Of a stretch of DNA of 64,000 nucleotides, positions 40,909 to 49,725 are shown piece by piece. How positions within the stretch are numbered: position 1 is the stretch's first letter; each line of letters starts with the position of its first letter. The notes below the pieces were generated by a model. The model did not search any database. It was not told the DNA's origin and saw only the letters and a program-made list of their open reading frames with translations. The position numbers and the translations under genes were made by a program. Source of the DNA: Woeseiaceae bacterium (GTDB lineage: Bacteria; Pseudomonadota; Gammaproteobacteria; Steroidobacterales; Woeseiaceae); NCBI GenBank assembly GCA_021773115.1, contig JAJFKS010000036.1:1-64000 (forward strand), written 5' to 3'.

Positions 40909-41883
40909 ATGGAGCAAGACGACACCAAACTGCAGTTTGATCCACACGGAAACCTGCGGCATTTATTGTCGCTGCGTGGTTTGGACGCAAAACTGCTCAC
41001 TGAACTGCTGGATGACGCAGAGCGCTACCTGACGACCCCGGGCGCGTTGCCAGCGCGTAACCAGTCACTCGCCGGCCGCACCATCGGCAACCTGTTTTTC
41101 GAACCCAGCACGCGCACGCGGGCATCATTTGATCTCGCTGGCCGCCGGCTGGGCGCGGATGTTCTGAACCTGGACGTCAATACTTCGTCACGAAAGAAGG
41201 GCGAGAGTATCCTCGACACCATCTATACGCTCGAAGCGATGCACGTTGATGTGATGGTGGTTCGCGACGCCGGCGATGGCGTACCGGCCTATATTGCCCG
41301 GAATGTTAAGGATCACGTCAGTGTTTTGAATGCTGGCGAATCCGATGTTTCGCATCCAACGCAAGGGCTGCTCGATCTGTTGACGATTCGCCAGCATAAC
41401 CCCGACTTCAAAAATCTGGTGGTCGCTATCGTTGGTGACATTCAGCATTCGCGCGTGGCACGCTCGGCATCCGAAGCATTGCAGACGATGGGCGTCGGCG
41501 AATTGCGATTGGTTTCACCACCTGCGCTCGCGCCGGATCCGGAACGATTTCCGGGCGCGCGAATCGTCGACAATATTGTGGATGGTTTGAGGGACGCCGA
41601 TGTCGTCATGGCGCTTCGAATTCAGCGCGAACGCATTGGCAACCTCGATGGCGTTCCTGGCATCGATGAGTACTTTGCCAAATACGGTATCCATCATGAA
41701 AACATCAAGCATGCCAAGGCCGACGTTATCATCATGCACCCGGGGCCGATGAATCGCGGCATCGAAATCGAAGGCACACTCGCCGATGGCCCGCGCTCCG
41801 TCATCACTAAACAAGTGACCAACGGTGTTGCTGTGCGCATGGCCGTTTTGAATCGCATTGGCAAGATGATGGGCGCACGGTGA
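40909..41883 (+). CDS. pyrB: Aspartate carbamoyltransferase catalytic subunit
   Basis: Second step of pyrimidine synthesis. The carbamoyl-phosphate site NLFFEPSTRTRASFDLAG and the aspartate loop (SSRKKGES) are intact, as are 'HPTQGLLDLLTI' and 'MHPGPMNRGIEI'. 324 residues is the catalytic-chain size. No regulatory chain (pyrI) follows. It is followed by an iron-sulfur flavoprotein subunit overlapping by 4 bases. 12 bases separate it from ruvX. Confidence 0.96.
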   Translation: MEQDDTKLQFDPHGNLRHLLSLRGLDAKLLTELLDDAERYLTTPGALPARNQSLAGRTIGNLFFEPSTRTRASFDLAGRRLGADVLNLDVNTSSRKKGESILDTIYTLEAMHVDVMVVRDAGDGVPAYIARNVKDHVSVLNAGESDVSHPTQGLLDLLTIRQHNPDFKNLVVAIVGDIQHSRVARSASEALQTMGVGELRLVSPPALAPDPERFPGARIVDNIVDGLRDADVVMALRIQRERIGNLDGVPGIDEYFAKYGIHHENIKHAKADVIIMHPGPMNRGIEIEGTLADGPRSVITKQVTNGVAVRMAVLNRIGKMMGAR

Positions 41884-42773
41884 CGACAGCCGAGCAGAAA
41901 AAAGCGCAACAGAATCGCGGCACGATTTTCGTTGAAGATGGTGCATTGCTGAGCACCGAAGAATTTCCGGGTGATCAGTTCATCATGCGCATTCGATCGC
42001 CGAAATGTGCCGCTGCGGCGAAACCCGGCAGCTTCGTGCACGTGAGTTGCGACGACACGCTGCCAATGCGTCGGCCGCTGTCGATCATGCGGGTTGATGA
42101 AGATTGCATTGAGATTCTCTACAAGATCGTCGGCAATGGACTGCGTTGGCTATCCAACAAGCGGCCCGGGGACTCGATCAGCGTACTGGGGCCGATCGGG
42201 CAAGGTTTTCAACTGCATGCTGATCGACCAAACACTCTGCTGATCGGAGGAGGCGTTGGCATTCCGCCGATGGTGTTCATCGCAGAAACCCTGCAACAGA
42301 ACACTGCAAACTGGAATCCGCTTGCGATACTCGGTTCGGAAATTCCGTTCCCGTTTGCGTATCGGACATCAGCCATTGCTACACCCTGGATCGACGACGA
42401 CGTCAACGCGACCATGCCATTGTTTGAAGACTGGGGCATCCCTTGCCGCCTGGCAACGCTGGCGGGTTACAGCGGGTGTTTTGACGGCTATGTGACAGAC
42501 CTGGCTGATCGATGGCTATCGACGTTGCGCCCCGAAGAACTTAATCGAACAGAGGTTTTCACCTGCGGCCCAACGCCGATGCTCAAAGCAGTCGCATCAC
42601 TCGCAGCAAAATACCAGCTGCCTTGCCAGGTATCGCTGGAAGAATTCATGGCTTGCGCGGTAGGCGGTTGTGCGGGATGTACCGTGAAAATCAACACGCC
42701 GGATGGCGAGGCGATGAAACGGGTTTGCGTCGATGGACCTGTTTTCGACGCGTCGAGCGTCGTTTGGCAATGA
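41880..42773 (+). CDS. Dihydroorotate dehydrogenase electron-transfer subunit (PyrK-like)
   Basis: 297 residues of the ferredoxin-NADP reductase superfamily. Order: FAD-binding barrel (about 15-110, 'PMRRPLSIMRVD'), NAD-binding domain (about 115-250, 'TLLIGGGVGIPPMVFIA'), and a C-terminal [2Fe-2S] site CAVGGCAGCT plus a later RVCVDGPVF cysteine, the PyrK pattern. In class 1B enzymes it passes electrons from dihydroorotate to NAD. No pyrD is adjacent here, unusual for pyrK. Position after pyrB supports a pyrimidine role. Confidence 0.85.
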   Translation: MTTAEQKKAQQNRGTIFVEDGALLSTEEFPGDQFIMRIRSPKCAAAAKPGSFVHVSCDDTLPMRRPLSIMRVDEDCIEILYKIVGNGLRWLSNKRPGDSISVLGPIGQGFQLHADRPNTLLIGGGVGIPPMVFIAETLQQNTANWNPLAILGSEIPFPFAYRTSAIATPWIDDDVNATMPLFEDWGIPCRLATLAGYSGCFDGYVTDLADRWLSTLRPEELNRTEVFTCGPTPMLKAVASLAAKYQLPCQVSLEEFMACAVGGCAGCTVKINTPDGEAMKRVCVDGPVFDASSVVWQ

Positions 42774-42794
42774 CCTCAGCGGAGGAGCGGAGTC

Positions 42795-43130
42795 ATGGAA
42801 ATTACCTGGGAAGACTTCATGAACGTGGAGCTTCGAGTCGGACGAATCGTATCGGCACGAACGTTTCCTGAGGCACGAAAGCCGGCCTATGTGCTTGAGA
42901 TTGACTTCGGTGACGAAATTGGCATCAAGAAATCCAGCGCGCAGATCACAGGCCTGTACTCGACAGATGATTTGCCGGGCAAACTGGTAGTCGCCGTCGT
43001 GAACTTCCCTCGAAAACAGATCGGACCTTTGATGTCGGAGTGCCTGGTAACGGGATTTCACGATTCAGATGGCAACGTCGTGTTATGCGTACCGGATTTT
43101 GACGTGCCATCTGGAACACGTTTGCTCTAA
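42795..43130 (+). CDS. CsaA-like tRNA-binding protein
   Basis: 111 residues of a single EMAP/MetRS-C-type OB domain: 'MEITWEDFMNVELRVGRIVSARTFPEARKP' and 'VVAVVNFPRKQIGPLMSECLVTGF'. CsaA proteins bind tRNA and have been described as export-associated chaperones. A GGAGG-rich RBS precedes the ATG. Last gene of the conserved gshB-pyrB block. Confidence 0.92.
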   Translation: MEITWEDFMNVELRVGRIVSARTFPEARKPAYVLEIDFGDEIGIKKSSAQITGLYSTDDLPGKLVVAVVNFPRKQIGPLMSECLVTGFHDSDGNVVLCVPDFDVPSGTRLL

Positions 43131-43162
43131 TCAACGTTGCAGTGTTCCGGGCTTCGGAGTGA

Positions 43163-44338
43163 TCACAAGGATTTCAGATACTCCACCAGGTCTGCTTTCT
43201 CTTCATCGAACAAGCCGATATTCAGCGCAAGATCGTAATGCCCGACAACCTCGTCCAATGTCGCAAATTCGCCGTTGTGGTAGTAAGGCGGGTGCTGCCA
43301 CAAAGACCGTAGCGGCGTGGTTCTGTACATTTTGGTCATTGTCCTTGTCGCATAGAGCGGATCGGCGCCAACCTCATGTGCTTCATGCAGGGTTGTTGCC
43401 GCATCAGTAAAGTTTGGACCCACGTGACAACCGGAACATTGTGCCTTGCCATCAAACAGATTCTTGCCACGTTCGGCTGCGGCGAGATCGTAACTTCCCT
43501 GTGGAGGCGGCGGAGACTCGAGACTTTCCTGATACTCGAGTAATGCGGGCAACTTCGCGGTAACGAGATCAGGGTCTGCATGAATCTCGATATTGAGTGC
43601 CGGCTCGATAAATTCGCCCTGCCCCCCCATCTGAGTGATTGCGACATAGGCATTCCAGTAAGAGACCGGACCCTCGCCGGTGTAAGTCTCCAGTGGAACG
43701 TCTTTAAGGCCGTATGCCGGGGCAATCACCACCGGATCGCTGATGCCGTCGAGATTCCAGTACGGGTCATACATACCGGGCCCCCACGACTGCAATTGCG
43801 CACGTTGCGTTGGCTTGTCGTCAAAAAATGGAGACAGGGACAGAATTAATCCGGGATCGAGGTCGCTCGCCGGCCAGCCGTCCTGGCGTATGCCGATTCC
43901 GGGCGCTATGGAATCGTCGACGTCTGAATGGCACAAAGCACAGGTGATGCCGAACTTCGTTACCGTGCCGTCTGCCGCAACCTCCGCCTTAATGCCGACG
44001 ACAGCGTCAAGTGACAGTAATGCGACCGTCGTGGCCGGGTCTGCCAGGTCGGCGGTCTCCAGTATGCCTTCGGGAAGTGCTTCTGCATCGACTTTCAAGC
44101 CTACTGCGAGCGCAGTCTCCGGAGTGATGCTTGCGACCACTTCGTGGAATCGGAGAATATCTGTCCACAGCGCTTCATCTCCGTAAGTGTCGTAGCGGAA
44201 AGTTTCCTGGGGATCAAAGCTTGTCGTGGGCGGCGGCGGTGGCGTATCGATCGGGAACGATAGGTTACTGTCGGAACACGCGCTGATGGAACTTGCGACG
44301 ATCAATAGTACCGACACGCATTTACTTAATTGTTTCAT
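43163..44338 (-). CDS. Di-haem cytochrome c peroxidase-like lipoprotein
   Basis: 391 residues from the ATG at 44338 (GAGAG upstream). Lipoprotein signal (VASSISAC) and a Pro-rich spacer are followed by two c-type haem motifs, CALCH near residue 133 and CSGCH near 301, with 'RTTPLRSLWQHPPYYHNGEFATLDEVVGHY' as in MauG/CcpA-type peroxidases. It would face the periplasm. Partners and substrate are unknown. Convergent with csaA. Confidence 0.85.
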   Translation of the reverse strand: MKQLSKCVSVLLIVASSISACSDSNLSFPIDTPPPPPTTSFDPQETFRYDTYGDEALWTDILRFHEVVASITPETALAVGLKVDAEALPEGILETADLADPATTVALLSLDAVVGIKAEVAADGTVTKFGITCALCHSDVDDSIAPGIGIRQDGWPASDLDPGLILSLSPFFDDKPTQRAQLQSWGPGMYDPYWNLDGISDPVVIAPAYGLKDVPLETYTGEGPVSYWNAYVAITQMGGQGEFIEPALNIEIHADPDLVTAKLPALLEYQESLESPPPPQGSYDLAAAERGKNLFDGKAQCSGCHVGPNFTDAATTLHEAHEVGADPLYATRTMTKMYRTTPLRSLWQHPPYYHNGEFATLDEVVGHYDLALNIGLFDEEKADLVEYLKSL

Positions 44339-44346
44339 TACGTCTC

Positions 44347-44779
44347 TCAGTCGTGGTTGCACCTCGCCCCTAGATGCAAGTCGGACTGAAAAGGTTCCCG
44401 ATCAGGGGATTGTTGCATTGCACATCGCGTTGTCAGCTTATTGTTGTTCGTCAACGCAATGTGAATTTCGTGCGGCCGGAAGTTGCTTGAAGACGACGGT
44501 ACAGCAAAGCGCCCACCAACAATCAGGCAGACCGCGCCAACGAATTCGACGCAGGTAATTCCCCCATGATGCGGTACTGTCAAATGGTGCGGACTTCACG
44601 CGCCAGATGGCAGCCCCGAGAAAAAATATCCATGCCGTTGTCATCAAGCTGATGTGCCACAGGAGTTCTGCGCAGTCCTGTACTGCAACAGAAAGTTTGC
44701 TGTAATCGACAATGCCTGCAATGATCGCCGGCAACGCGAGGATGGTGCCACCCCACAACAACAGGTGAGACAGGCTCGG
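44347..44779 (-). pseudogene. DUF2231-like membrane protein, truncated and frameshifted
   Basis: Frame A (open from 44779, after TAG at 44780-44782) reads LSHLLLWGGTILALPAIIAG and 'CAELLWHISLMTTAWIFFLGAAIWR', two membrane helices. Frame B, from near 44583 to 44347, continues with GITCVEFVGAVCLIVGG and a polar tail. Joined at a run of five G (five C on the plus strand) near 44570 they give a sequence resembling the DUF2231 redox-associated membrane family. The N-terminus is missing. A sequencing error at the homopolymer is possible for the shift but not for the missing start. Confidence 0.5.
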
Positions 44780-44813
44780 CTACCCGAGTCCTGAGTTGTC
44801 ACCAGCGATTTGT

Positions 44814-45275
44814 CTAGGGCCAGCACGTGGCAGGTAAGATATCTCTCTGTTTGCCAAACAGGCCGCTGGGAACGCAGGTCCAATTCAGGTACGTGGCTTC
44901 CGAGGAAGGCTCCGGAATTAGTCTCAAAGTCGCCTCCGATACTTCCGCGGGAAGACCAAGAGCGGGTGGATAGTAACGGATGATAATCTCACCATTGTCA
45001 CCGAGCTCAATGCCCTTTATGTGGCCAGGCAGGCTCACCATATCGATCGGAATTCGGGCTTCGTTCCAAGAGAGCGGAAACTTCCCGTAGTCGTTGTAGT
45101 ACTCGCTAATGCCAGCCTTCGGCCCACCCGCGGCAACTAGCCCATCACTTACTCGGGACTGGATAATGCGGTTCGCGATCTCGTCGACGGCACTCTGTTT
45201 CTGCAGCTCACTGTATGTGAGGTAAGTAACGCCACCCGCAATGAATATCAGTAGTATGACAACTAATCCTTTCAT
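44814..45275 (-). CDS. Type IV pilin-like protein without a standard prepilin signal
   Basis: 153 residues. A hydrophobic N-terminal helix (MKGLVVILLIFIAGGVTYLTY) leads into a pilin-like stretch ('KQSAVDEIANRIIQSRVSDGLVAAGGPKAGISEYYNDYGKFP') and a C-terminal disulfide-loop pattern WTCVPSG...LPATCWP. These are features of PilA. The prepilin motif is altered: Gly3 could be the -1 residue but Phe/Met +1 and Glu +5 are absent. AAGGA precedes the ATG. Could be a minor pilin, a pilin-derived regulator or a decoy for PilJ. Confidence 0.7.
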   Translation of the reverse strand: MKGLVVILLIFIAGGVTYLTYSELQKQSAVDEIANRIIQSRVSDGLVAAGGPKAGISEYYNDYGKFPLSWNEARIPIDMVSLPGHIKGIELGDNGEIIIRYYPPALGLPAEVSEATLRLIPEPSSEATYLNWTCVPSGLFGKQRDILPATCWP

Positions 45276-45490
45276 CTAAAATCCTTAGGAGCTCAAAAAA
45301 ACCAATACTTGTAAATGACCGCTAAGGCTTGCGGATTCAATTGATCGTTGCAACGCTTGGACTCTATCACCGCAAGGAGGAAGATGTTGCAGATGGGAAT
45401 TCGCAGAGGTAAAGCAAATATTCACTTGATTTACTCAGGTTGAAACGCTGAATACCCGGTAATTCTCTGCGATCAAAGCAGGTGCATGAT

Positions 45491-45949
45491 TTAACTTGCG
45501 TCAATTATTTCCATCGCTTGTCGTCGGAATATCAACGGGCTACTAATATTCTTGATTGGTGTCTTGCCGCCACCAGTGCCATTTATCACCAGAGTACCGA
45601 ATCCAAATATTCGCCCCATGATGCTCTGATCTACCTGAAAGCTCTCTACCTTTTGGTGATTCAATTCAACCGTATTTCGGCTAACCAAACCAGTTTTTGC
45701 TATAACTCTTTTGCTTGTTACCGCGAGCTCCGTCGTCGCTTTGGCAATCGCGGCCTTGATCATTGATGCGACACCGATAATCGAAACAATGAAACCGAAT
45801 ACGGGTCCAGTTCCGTTCTCTTGATCTATACCTAAAAGACTAATCCCAAGTACAACGAAAAAGACGCCAGGCACGAATACGAACCAATGTATATGTCCCT
45901 TATGAACGACATCTTCACCTGTCATTAAATTGCTGTCTATGTAACTCAT
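45491..45949 (-). CDS. Membrane protein with bacterial PH (bPH2) domain
   Basis: 152 residues: two N-terminal transmembrane helices (about 21-40 and 50-68) followed by a bPH2 domain ('TTELAVTSKRVIAKTGLVSRNTVELNHQKVESFQVDQSIMGRIFGFGTLVI'), like YdbS/YdbT proteins. Function not established. The ATG at 45949 was chosen for GGGAGA at good spacing. Codon use looks more A/T-rich than the flanking blocks. Confidence 0.88.
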   Translation of the reverse strand: MSYIDSNLMTGEDVVHKGHIHWFVFVPGVFFVVLGISLLGIDQENGTGPVFGFIVSIIGVASMIKAAIAKATTELAVTSKRVIAKTGLVSRNTVELNHQKVESFQVDQSIMGRIFGFGTLVINGTGGGKTPIKNISSPLIFRRQAMEIIDAS

Positions 45950-46263
45950 CGTCAATCTCCCAACGTCGCCTGGTACCAGTTGCCTGTACTGATGTGTCTC
46001 ACTTTACGGTGGCGTGCATTAAATGGAGTACAGATACGTCACAAATGGGGAGCTTCTATGCGCCGCGGTTGGTGAAATGTGACGCTGTTAGCAAAATCCT
46101 TGAGTTGCAGACATCAATTCGCAGTGCTAAAGAACGCGATAGGCCTGCTGAGCTTGCTCGAACCTGGAATGACAGCGGCCGCTTCTGGCCGATCGCAGCG
46201 GTCCAGGTGTTAGAATGCTGTGAGGCTATTGTTGACAAAAAACCGACGGATTGAGGAAACGGC
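45950..46263. other. Intergenic stretch without a convincing gene
   Basis: An open frame from GTG 45994 to 46254 (+) encodes 86 residues with no recognisable fold, no RBS and no hydrophobic or domain pattern. TTGACA occurs at 46231-46236 ahead of the zinc-ribbon gene but with no good -10. I see nothing else. Confidence 0.4.
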
Positions 46264-46437
46264 ATGGACAAGAACTTAAATTGCACTGAGTGCGGCATGC
46301 CACCAATTTCAAAGGTGCGACGCCTCCTGAATTGGCCGTTCGCCATGATCATGGCTGCATTTGGTATGCCCATATTTTTCTGCCGGAACTGTGGTCGTTG
46401 TCAGTGGCCCCTGAAGAAACGCGCAACGACCGAGTGA
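46264..46437 (+). CDS. 57-residue zinc-ribbon protein
   Basis: MDKNLNCTECGMPP begins with CxxC and ends with CRNCGRC, a second CxxC, separated by a short hydrophobic stretch (FAMIMAAFGMPIFF). This is a minimal zinc ribbon around a possible membrane-associated hairpin. GAGGAAAC precedes the ATG by 3-4 bases. The four-cysteine spacing and RBS argue that it is real. No name is recognised. Confidence 0.6.
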   Translation: MDKNLNCTECGMPPISKVRRLLNWPFAMIMAAFGMPIFFCRNCGRCQWPLKKRATTE

Positions 46438-46649
46438 CATCAAGTGTCTGCTTGTTGCTCGACCATGAGCAGCACCGTGCAAATGACGGGGAACGTCCTG
46501 GCGACCGACCTGTCTTTCGCTGAAGCAAAGTTGAAAGTTGATCAACAAAGGGAAAATCTGAGCTCCGGGGAAAAACGGCGCCCAGGATTCCTGACGTAGA
46601 ATGGCGGCATCTCTGAGCGGCCACCCAAAATCGAATAAGGAACCGAACT

Positions 46650-47351
46650 ATGTTTGTTGGCCACTACGCCGCTAGTCTGGCGCTCAAACGATTCGAAAAG
46701 AGGGCATCACTTGGCGTGCTGTTTCTGGCCGTTCAATTCGTTGACATAGTATTTTTTCCGCTTGTATTGCTCGGAGTCGAGCGTTTGAACATCGTGGAAA
46801 AATTCACTCAGTCGACGCATTTCGAACTGGAATACATGCCATACACACATAGCCTTGTTGCCTTCCTGGTTTGGTCCGGTTTGGCCTATGCGCTTTTTCG
46901 ATGGGTTATTGTGAAGAGCCATTCGGTAGCCGTTATCGTCGCGCTGGCGGTCATGTCGCATTGGTTGCTCGATGTTATCGTGCACACTCCGGATATGCCG
47001 CTATGGAACGACACTTCGCTCAAGCTCGGGCTCGGGCTTTGGAATAACGCTATCGCAACATACGTACTTGAAGCGGTTTTGTTGCTAGCTGGCCTCTGCT
47101 TGTATATGCGTTCGACCAAGGCTGTGACAAGAACGGGGAAGTACGGCATGGGGATTTTCGTCGTGCTGCTCTTGCTCATAAACATTGCGAATATCTTCGG
47201 ACCGTTGCGGGACGATAGCAAGATGGATCTTGCGATATCAGTCCTTACCGCCTATTTTTTGTTCGCGGCAGTGGCTTTCTGGCTGGACAAGAAACGGTCC
47301 CAGAGACGAAGAAAGTCCCTCCAGGTTTATGTCTGTATCTGGCCGAGCTGA
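46650..47351 (+). CDS. Multi-pass membrane protein, DUF457-like
   Basis: 233 residues with five to six hydrophobic helices. His/Asp residues are placed as in the YdjM/DUF457 'membrane-bound metal-dependent hydrolase' group: MFVGHYAAS at the start, QFVDIVFFP, YTHSLVAF and SHWLLDVIVHTPD. Function unknown. AAGGAACC lies before the ATG. The gene ends about 100 bases before the convergent second pilU-like gene. Confidence 0.75.
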   Translation: MFVGHYAASLALKRFEKRASLGVLFLAVQFVDIVFFPLVLLGVERLNIVEKFTQSTHFELEYMPYTHSLVAFLVWSGLAYALFRWVIVKSHSVAVIVALAVMSHWLLDVIVHTPDMPLWNDTSLKLGLGLWNNAIATYVLEAVLLLAGLCLYMRSTKAVTRTGKYGMGIFVVLLLLINIANIFGPLRDDSKMDLAISVLTAYFLFAAVAFWLDKKRSQRRRKSLQVYVCIWPS

Positions 47352-47452
47352 GCCTGTCGCCGGTTGCTGATAGAATCGTCACCTACTGAACTGAAACGCT
47401 TGCCTGGTTTTCGAGATTCCAAGCACTACCCACGACTTGTTTGTGCTTGCGC

Positions 47453-48511
47453 CTAACCGCCGAAGTTAACCTTGGCTTCGAGGTTAGCCCGGGAATCGGC
47501 ATGCGACATCGCCTCTTCCATCGTGATCGTGCCGTTCTTGTACAGATCAAGCAGCGCGTCATCAAAGTTGACCATGCCCTGCTCACCACTATCCTTGTGC
47601 GCTTCTTTCACTGCGGAAATATCGCCCCTGAGAATGAGGTCTTTGATGTGCGGTGTATTCAACATCAGCTCAACTGCCGCAACACGTTTGCCATTGCGCG
47701 CGCGAACGAGTCGTTGTGACAGAATTGCGCGCAGGTAATGTGCAAGGTCCATGAAAACCTGGCCATGCTGTTCCTGCGGGAATAGATTGATGATTCGATC
47801 CAGCGTTTCCGGTGCGTTGTTTGAGTGCACTGTGGCAAGAACAAGGTGACCGGTGCCCGCCATGTCCAACGCCGCACGCATGGATTCAGTATCACGAATC
47901 TCGCCGATCTGGATAACGTCCGGCGCACCGCGAACCGCGCTTTTCAGTGCCCGGCTGTAGGATTTCGTATCCAGCCCAACCTCGCGCTGATTGATAATGG
48001 ACTGCTTATTCGGATGCAAAAATTCGATGGGGTCTTCGATCGTAATAATGTGCGATGACGTTTTTTCGTTGCGATGATTGATCATCGCCGCCAGCGTTGT
48101 TGATTTACCAGCGCCGGTTGCGCCAACCATAAGAATCAGCCCGCGACGCAACATGACCAGTTCTTTAAGCTGTTCGGGCATGCCCAGCTCGTCCAGGGTC
48201 GGTAGCTCGGAGGTGATGTATCGCAGGACCATCGAGACACTGCCACGCTGGTGGAACACATTCACACGAAAGCGACCCAGTCCCGCTTCGGACAATGCGA
48301 AGTCGATTTCAAGCTCGCGATTAAACTCCTCCATCTGATCTTCGGTCATCAGCTCCATGGCCGCCTGTCTCACCATCTTTGGCGTCATTTCGAGCTTGTT
48401 GACCGGCATGATCTTGCCTTCGATCTTGATCTTGGCCGGCGAGAACGGTGCAAAAAATAGATCCGACGCCTTTTTTTCGACCATCAACTTGAATAGCGGT
48501 TTGACGTTCAT
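47453..48511 (-). CDS. Second PilU-like pilus retraction ATPase
   Basis: 352 residues of the PilT/PilU secretion-ATPase family: Walker A GATGAGKST (130-138), Asp box TIEDPIEFLHP, Walker B 'GAPDVIQIGEIRD' and 'TGHLVLATVHSNNAPETLDRII'. It differs throughout from both neighbours and has an extended end. A third PilT-family protein in tandem with pilT and pilU is uncommon in this context. Starts 21 bases after the pilU stop, so the three form one operon. Confidence 0.88.
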   Translation of the reverse strand: MNVKPLFKLMVEKKASDLFFAPFSPAKIKIEGKIMPVNKLEMTPKMVRQAAMELMTEDQMEEFNRELEIDFALSEAGLGRFRVNVFHQRGSVSMVLRYITSELPTLDELGMPEQLKELVMLRRGLILMVGATGAGKSTTLAAMINHRNEKTSSHIITIEDPIEFLHPNKQSIINQREVGLDTKSYSRALKSAVRGAPDVIQIGEIRDTESMRAALDMAGTGHLVLATVHSNNAPETLDRIINLFPQEQHGQVFMDLAHYLRAILSQRLVRARNGKRVAAVELMLNTPHIKDLILRGDISAVKEAHKDSGEQGMVNFDDALLDLYKNGTITMEEAMSHADSRANLEAKVNFGG

Positions 48512-48532
48512 TGTTCGTTAGTCCCTGTTGGC

Positions 48533-49690
48533 TCAGAAAGTCCGAGCCGAATCCTCTTCCATGATGACCAGGCTTTCCGCCTGCTGGTCAGCAGCCGTCG
48601 AATCGCGCTTGCTTTCCAGTTTGATCTTAAGGCGTAACTCGTTTTTCGAATCGGCATTACGCATCGCCTCTTCGAATGTGATCGCGCCGTCCTCGTATAG
48701 CGTGAACAATGCCTGGTCAAATGTTTGCATGCCCAGTCTTGTTGATTTCGCCATGATCTCTTTGATCTGCCCGACCTCGCCCTTGAAGATCAGGTCCTGA
48801 ATCAGCGGCGTATTCAACAGGATCTCCATCGCCGCAACACGGCCGATACCGCCTTCGCGCGGCACCAGTCGTTGCGAAATGAAGGCTTTCGTATTCAGCG
48901 ACAGGTCCATCAGCAGTTGTTGACGACGTTCATCGGGGAAAAAGTTGATAATTCTGTCGAGCGCCTGGTTGGCGCTGTTGGCGTGCAGAGTTGCGAGGCA
49001 AAGATGACCAGTTTCGGCGAATTGAATGCCGTACTCCATCGTCTCCTTGTCGCGAATCTCACCGATCAGGATGACATCCGGCGCCTGGCGCAGTGTATTC
49101 TTCAGCGCCGCGTGCCAGGACTCAGTATCGACGCCCACTTCGCGCTGCGTAATCACGCAACCTTTGTGCGGATGTACGTACTCGACCGGGTCCTCGATCG
49201 AGACAATATGGCCGCGCGAGTTTTCGTTGCGGTGACCAATCATTGCAGCCAGCGTCGTCGATTTACCCGAACCAGTTCCGCCAACGATAATGCACAGGCC
49301 ACGTTTGTTCATGACCACGTCTTTCAAAATCGGTGGCAACTCGAGGTCTTCAAGTGTCGGGATTTCGGTGGTGATGGTCCTCAGTACAGCACCGACCATG
49401 CCTTGCTGGATAAATGCGCTGACGCGAAAACGCCCGATGCCCTGCGGCGCAATTGCGAAATTGGCTTCCTTGGTGGCGTCAAATTCTTTGATCTGCTTGT
49501 CGTTCATGATAGATCGAACCATGATCGCGGCCTGATCGGCGGACAGCGGCGTGTCGGTCGCCTTGTGAATTGTGCCGTCAACTTTGATGGCAGGCGGAAA
49601 CGCAGCCGTGATAAACAAGTCCGAGCCTTCCCGTTCGACCATCTTGCGCAACAGGTTTTGCGTCAGTCGTACCGCTTGTTCGCGTTCCAT
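48533..49690 (-). CDS. pilU: PilU, accessory twitching ATPase
   Basis: 385 residues. Walker A GGTGSGKST at 137-145; 'HKGCVITQREVGVDTESWHAALKNTLRQAPDVILIGEIRDKETMEYGIQFAETGHLCLATLHAN' is very close to Pseudomonas PilU as I recall it, and the acidic C-terminal extension is also PilU-like. PilU assists PilT in force generation. Confidence 0.93.
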   Translation of the reverse strand: MEREQAVRLTQNLLRKMVEREGSDLFITAAFPPAIKVDGTIHKATDTPLSADQAAIMVRSIMNDKQIKEFDATKEANFAIAPQGIGRFRVSAFIQQGMVGAVLRTITTEIPTLEDLELPPILKDVVMNKRGLCIIVGGTGSGKSTTLAAMIGHRNENSRGHIVSIEDPVEYVHPHKGCVITQREVGVDTESWHAALKNTLRQAPDVILIGEIRDKETMEYGIQFAETGHLCLATLHANSANQALDRIINFFPDERRQQLLMDLSLNTKAFISQRLVPREGGIGRVAAMEILLNTPLIQDLIFKGEVGQIKEIMAKSTRLGMQTFDQALFTLYEDGAITFEEAMRNADSKNELRLKIKLESKRDSTAADQQAESLVIMEEDSARTF

Positions 49691-49725
49691 TGTGCTCTAC
49701 TCCAGATCCAGCCGCCGTGGCGAGC

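Noticed and set aside
45994..46254. 86-codon open frame before the zinc-ribbon gene
   Set aside because: No RBS, no recognisable domain and irregular composition; left as intergenic.
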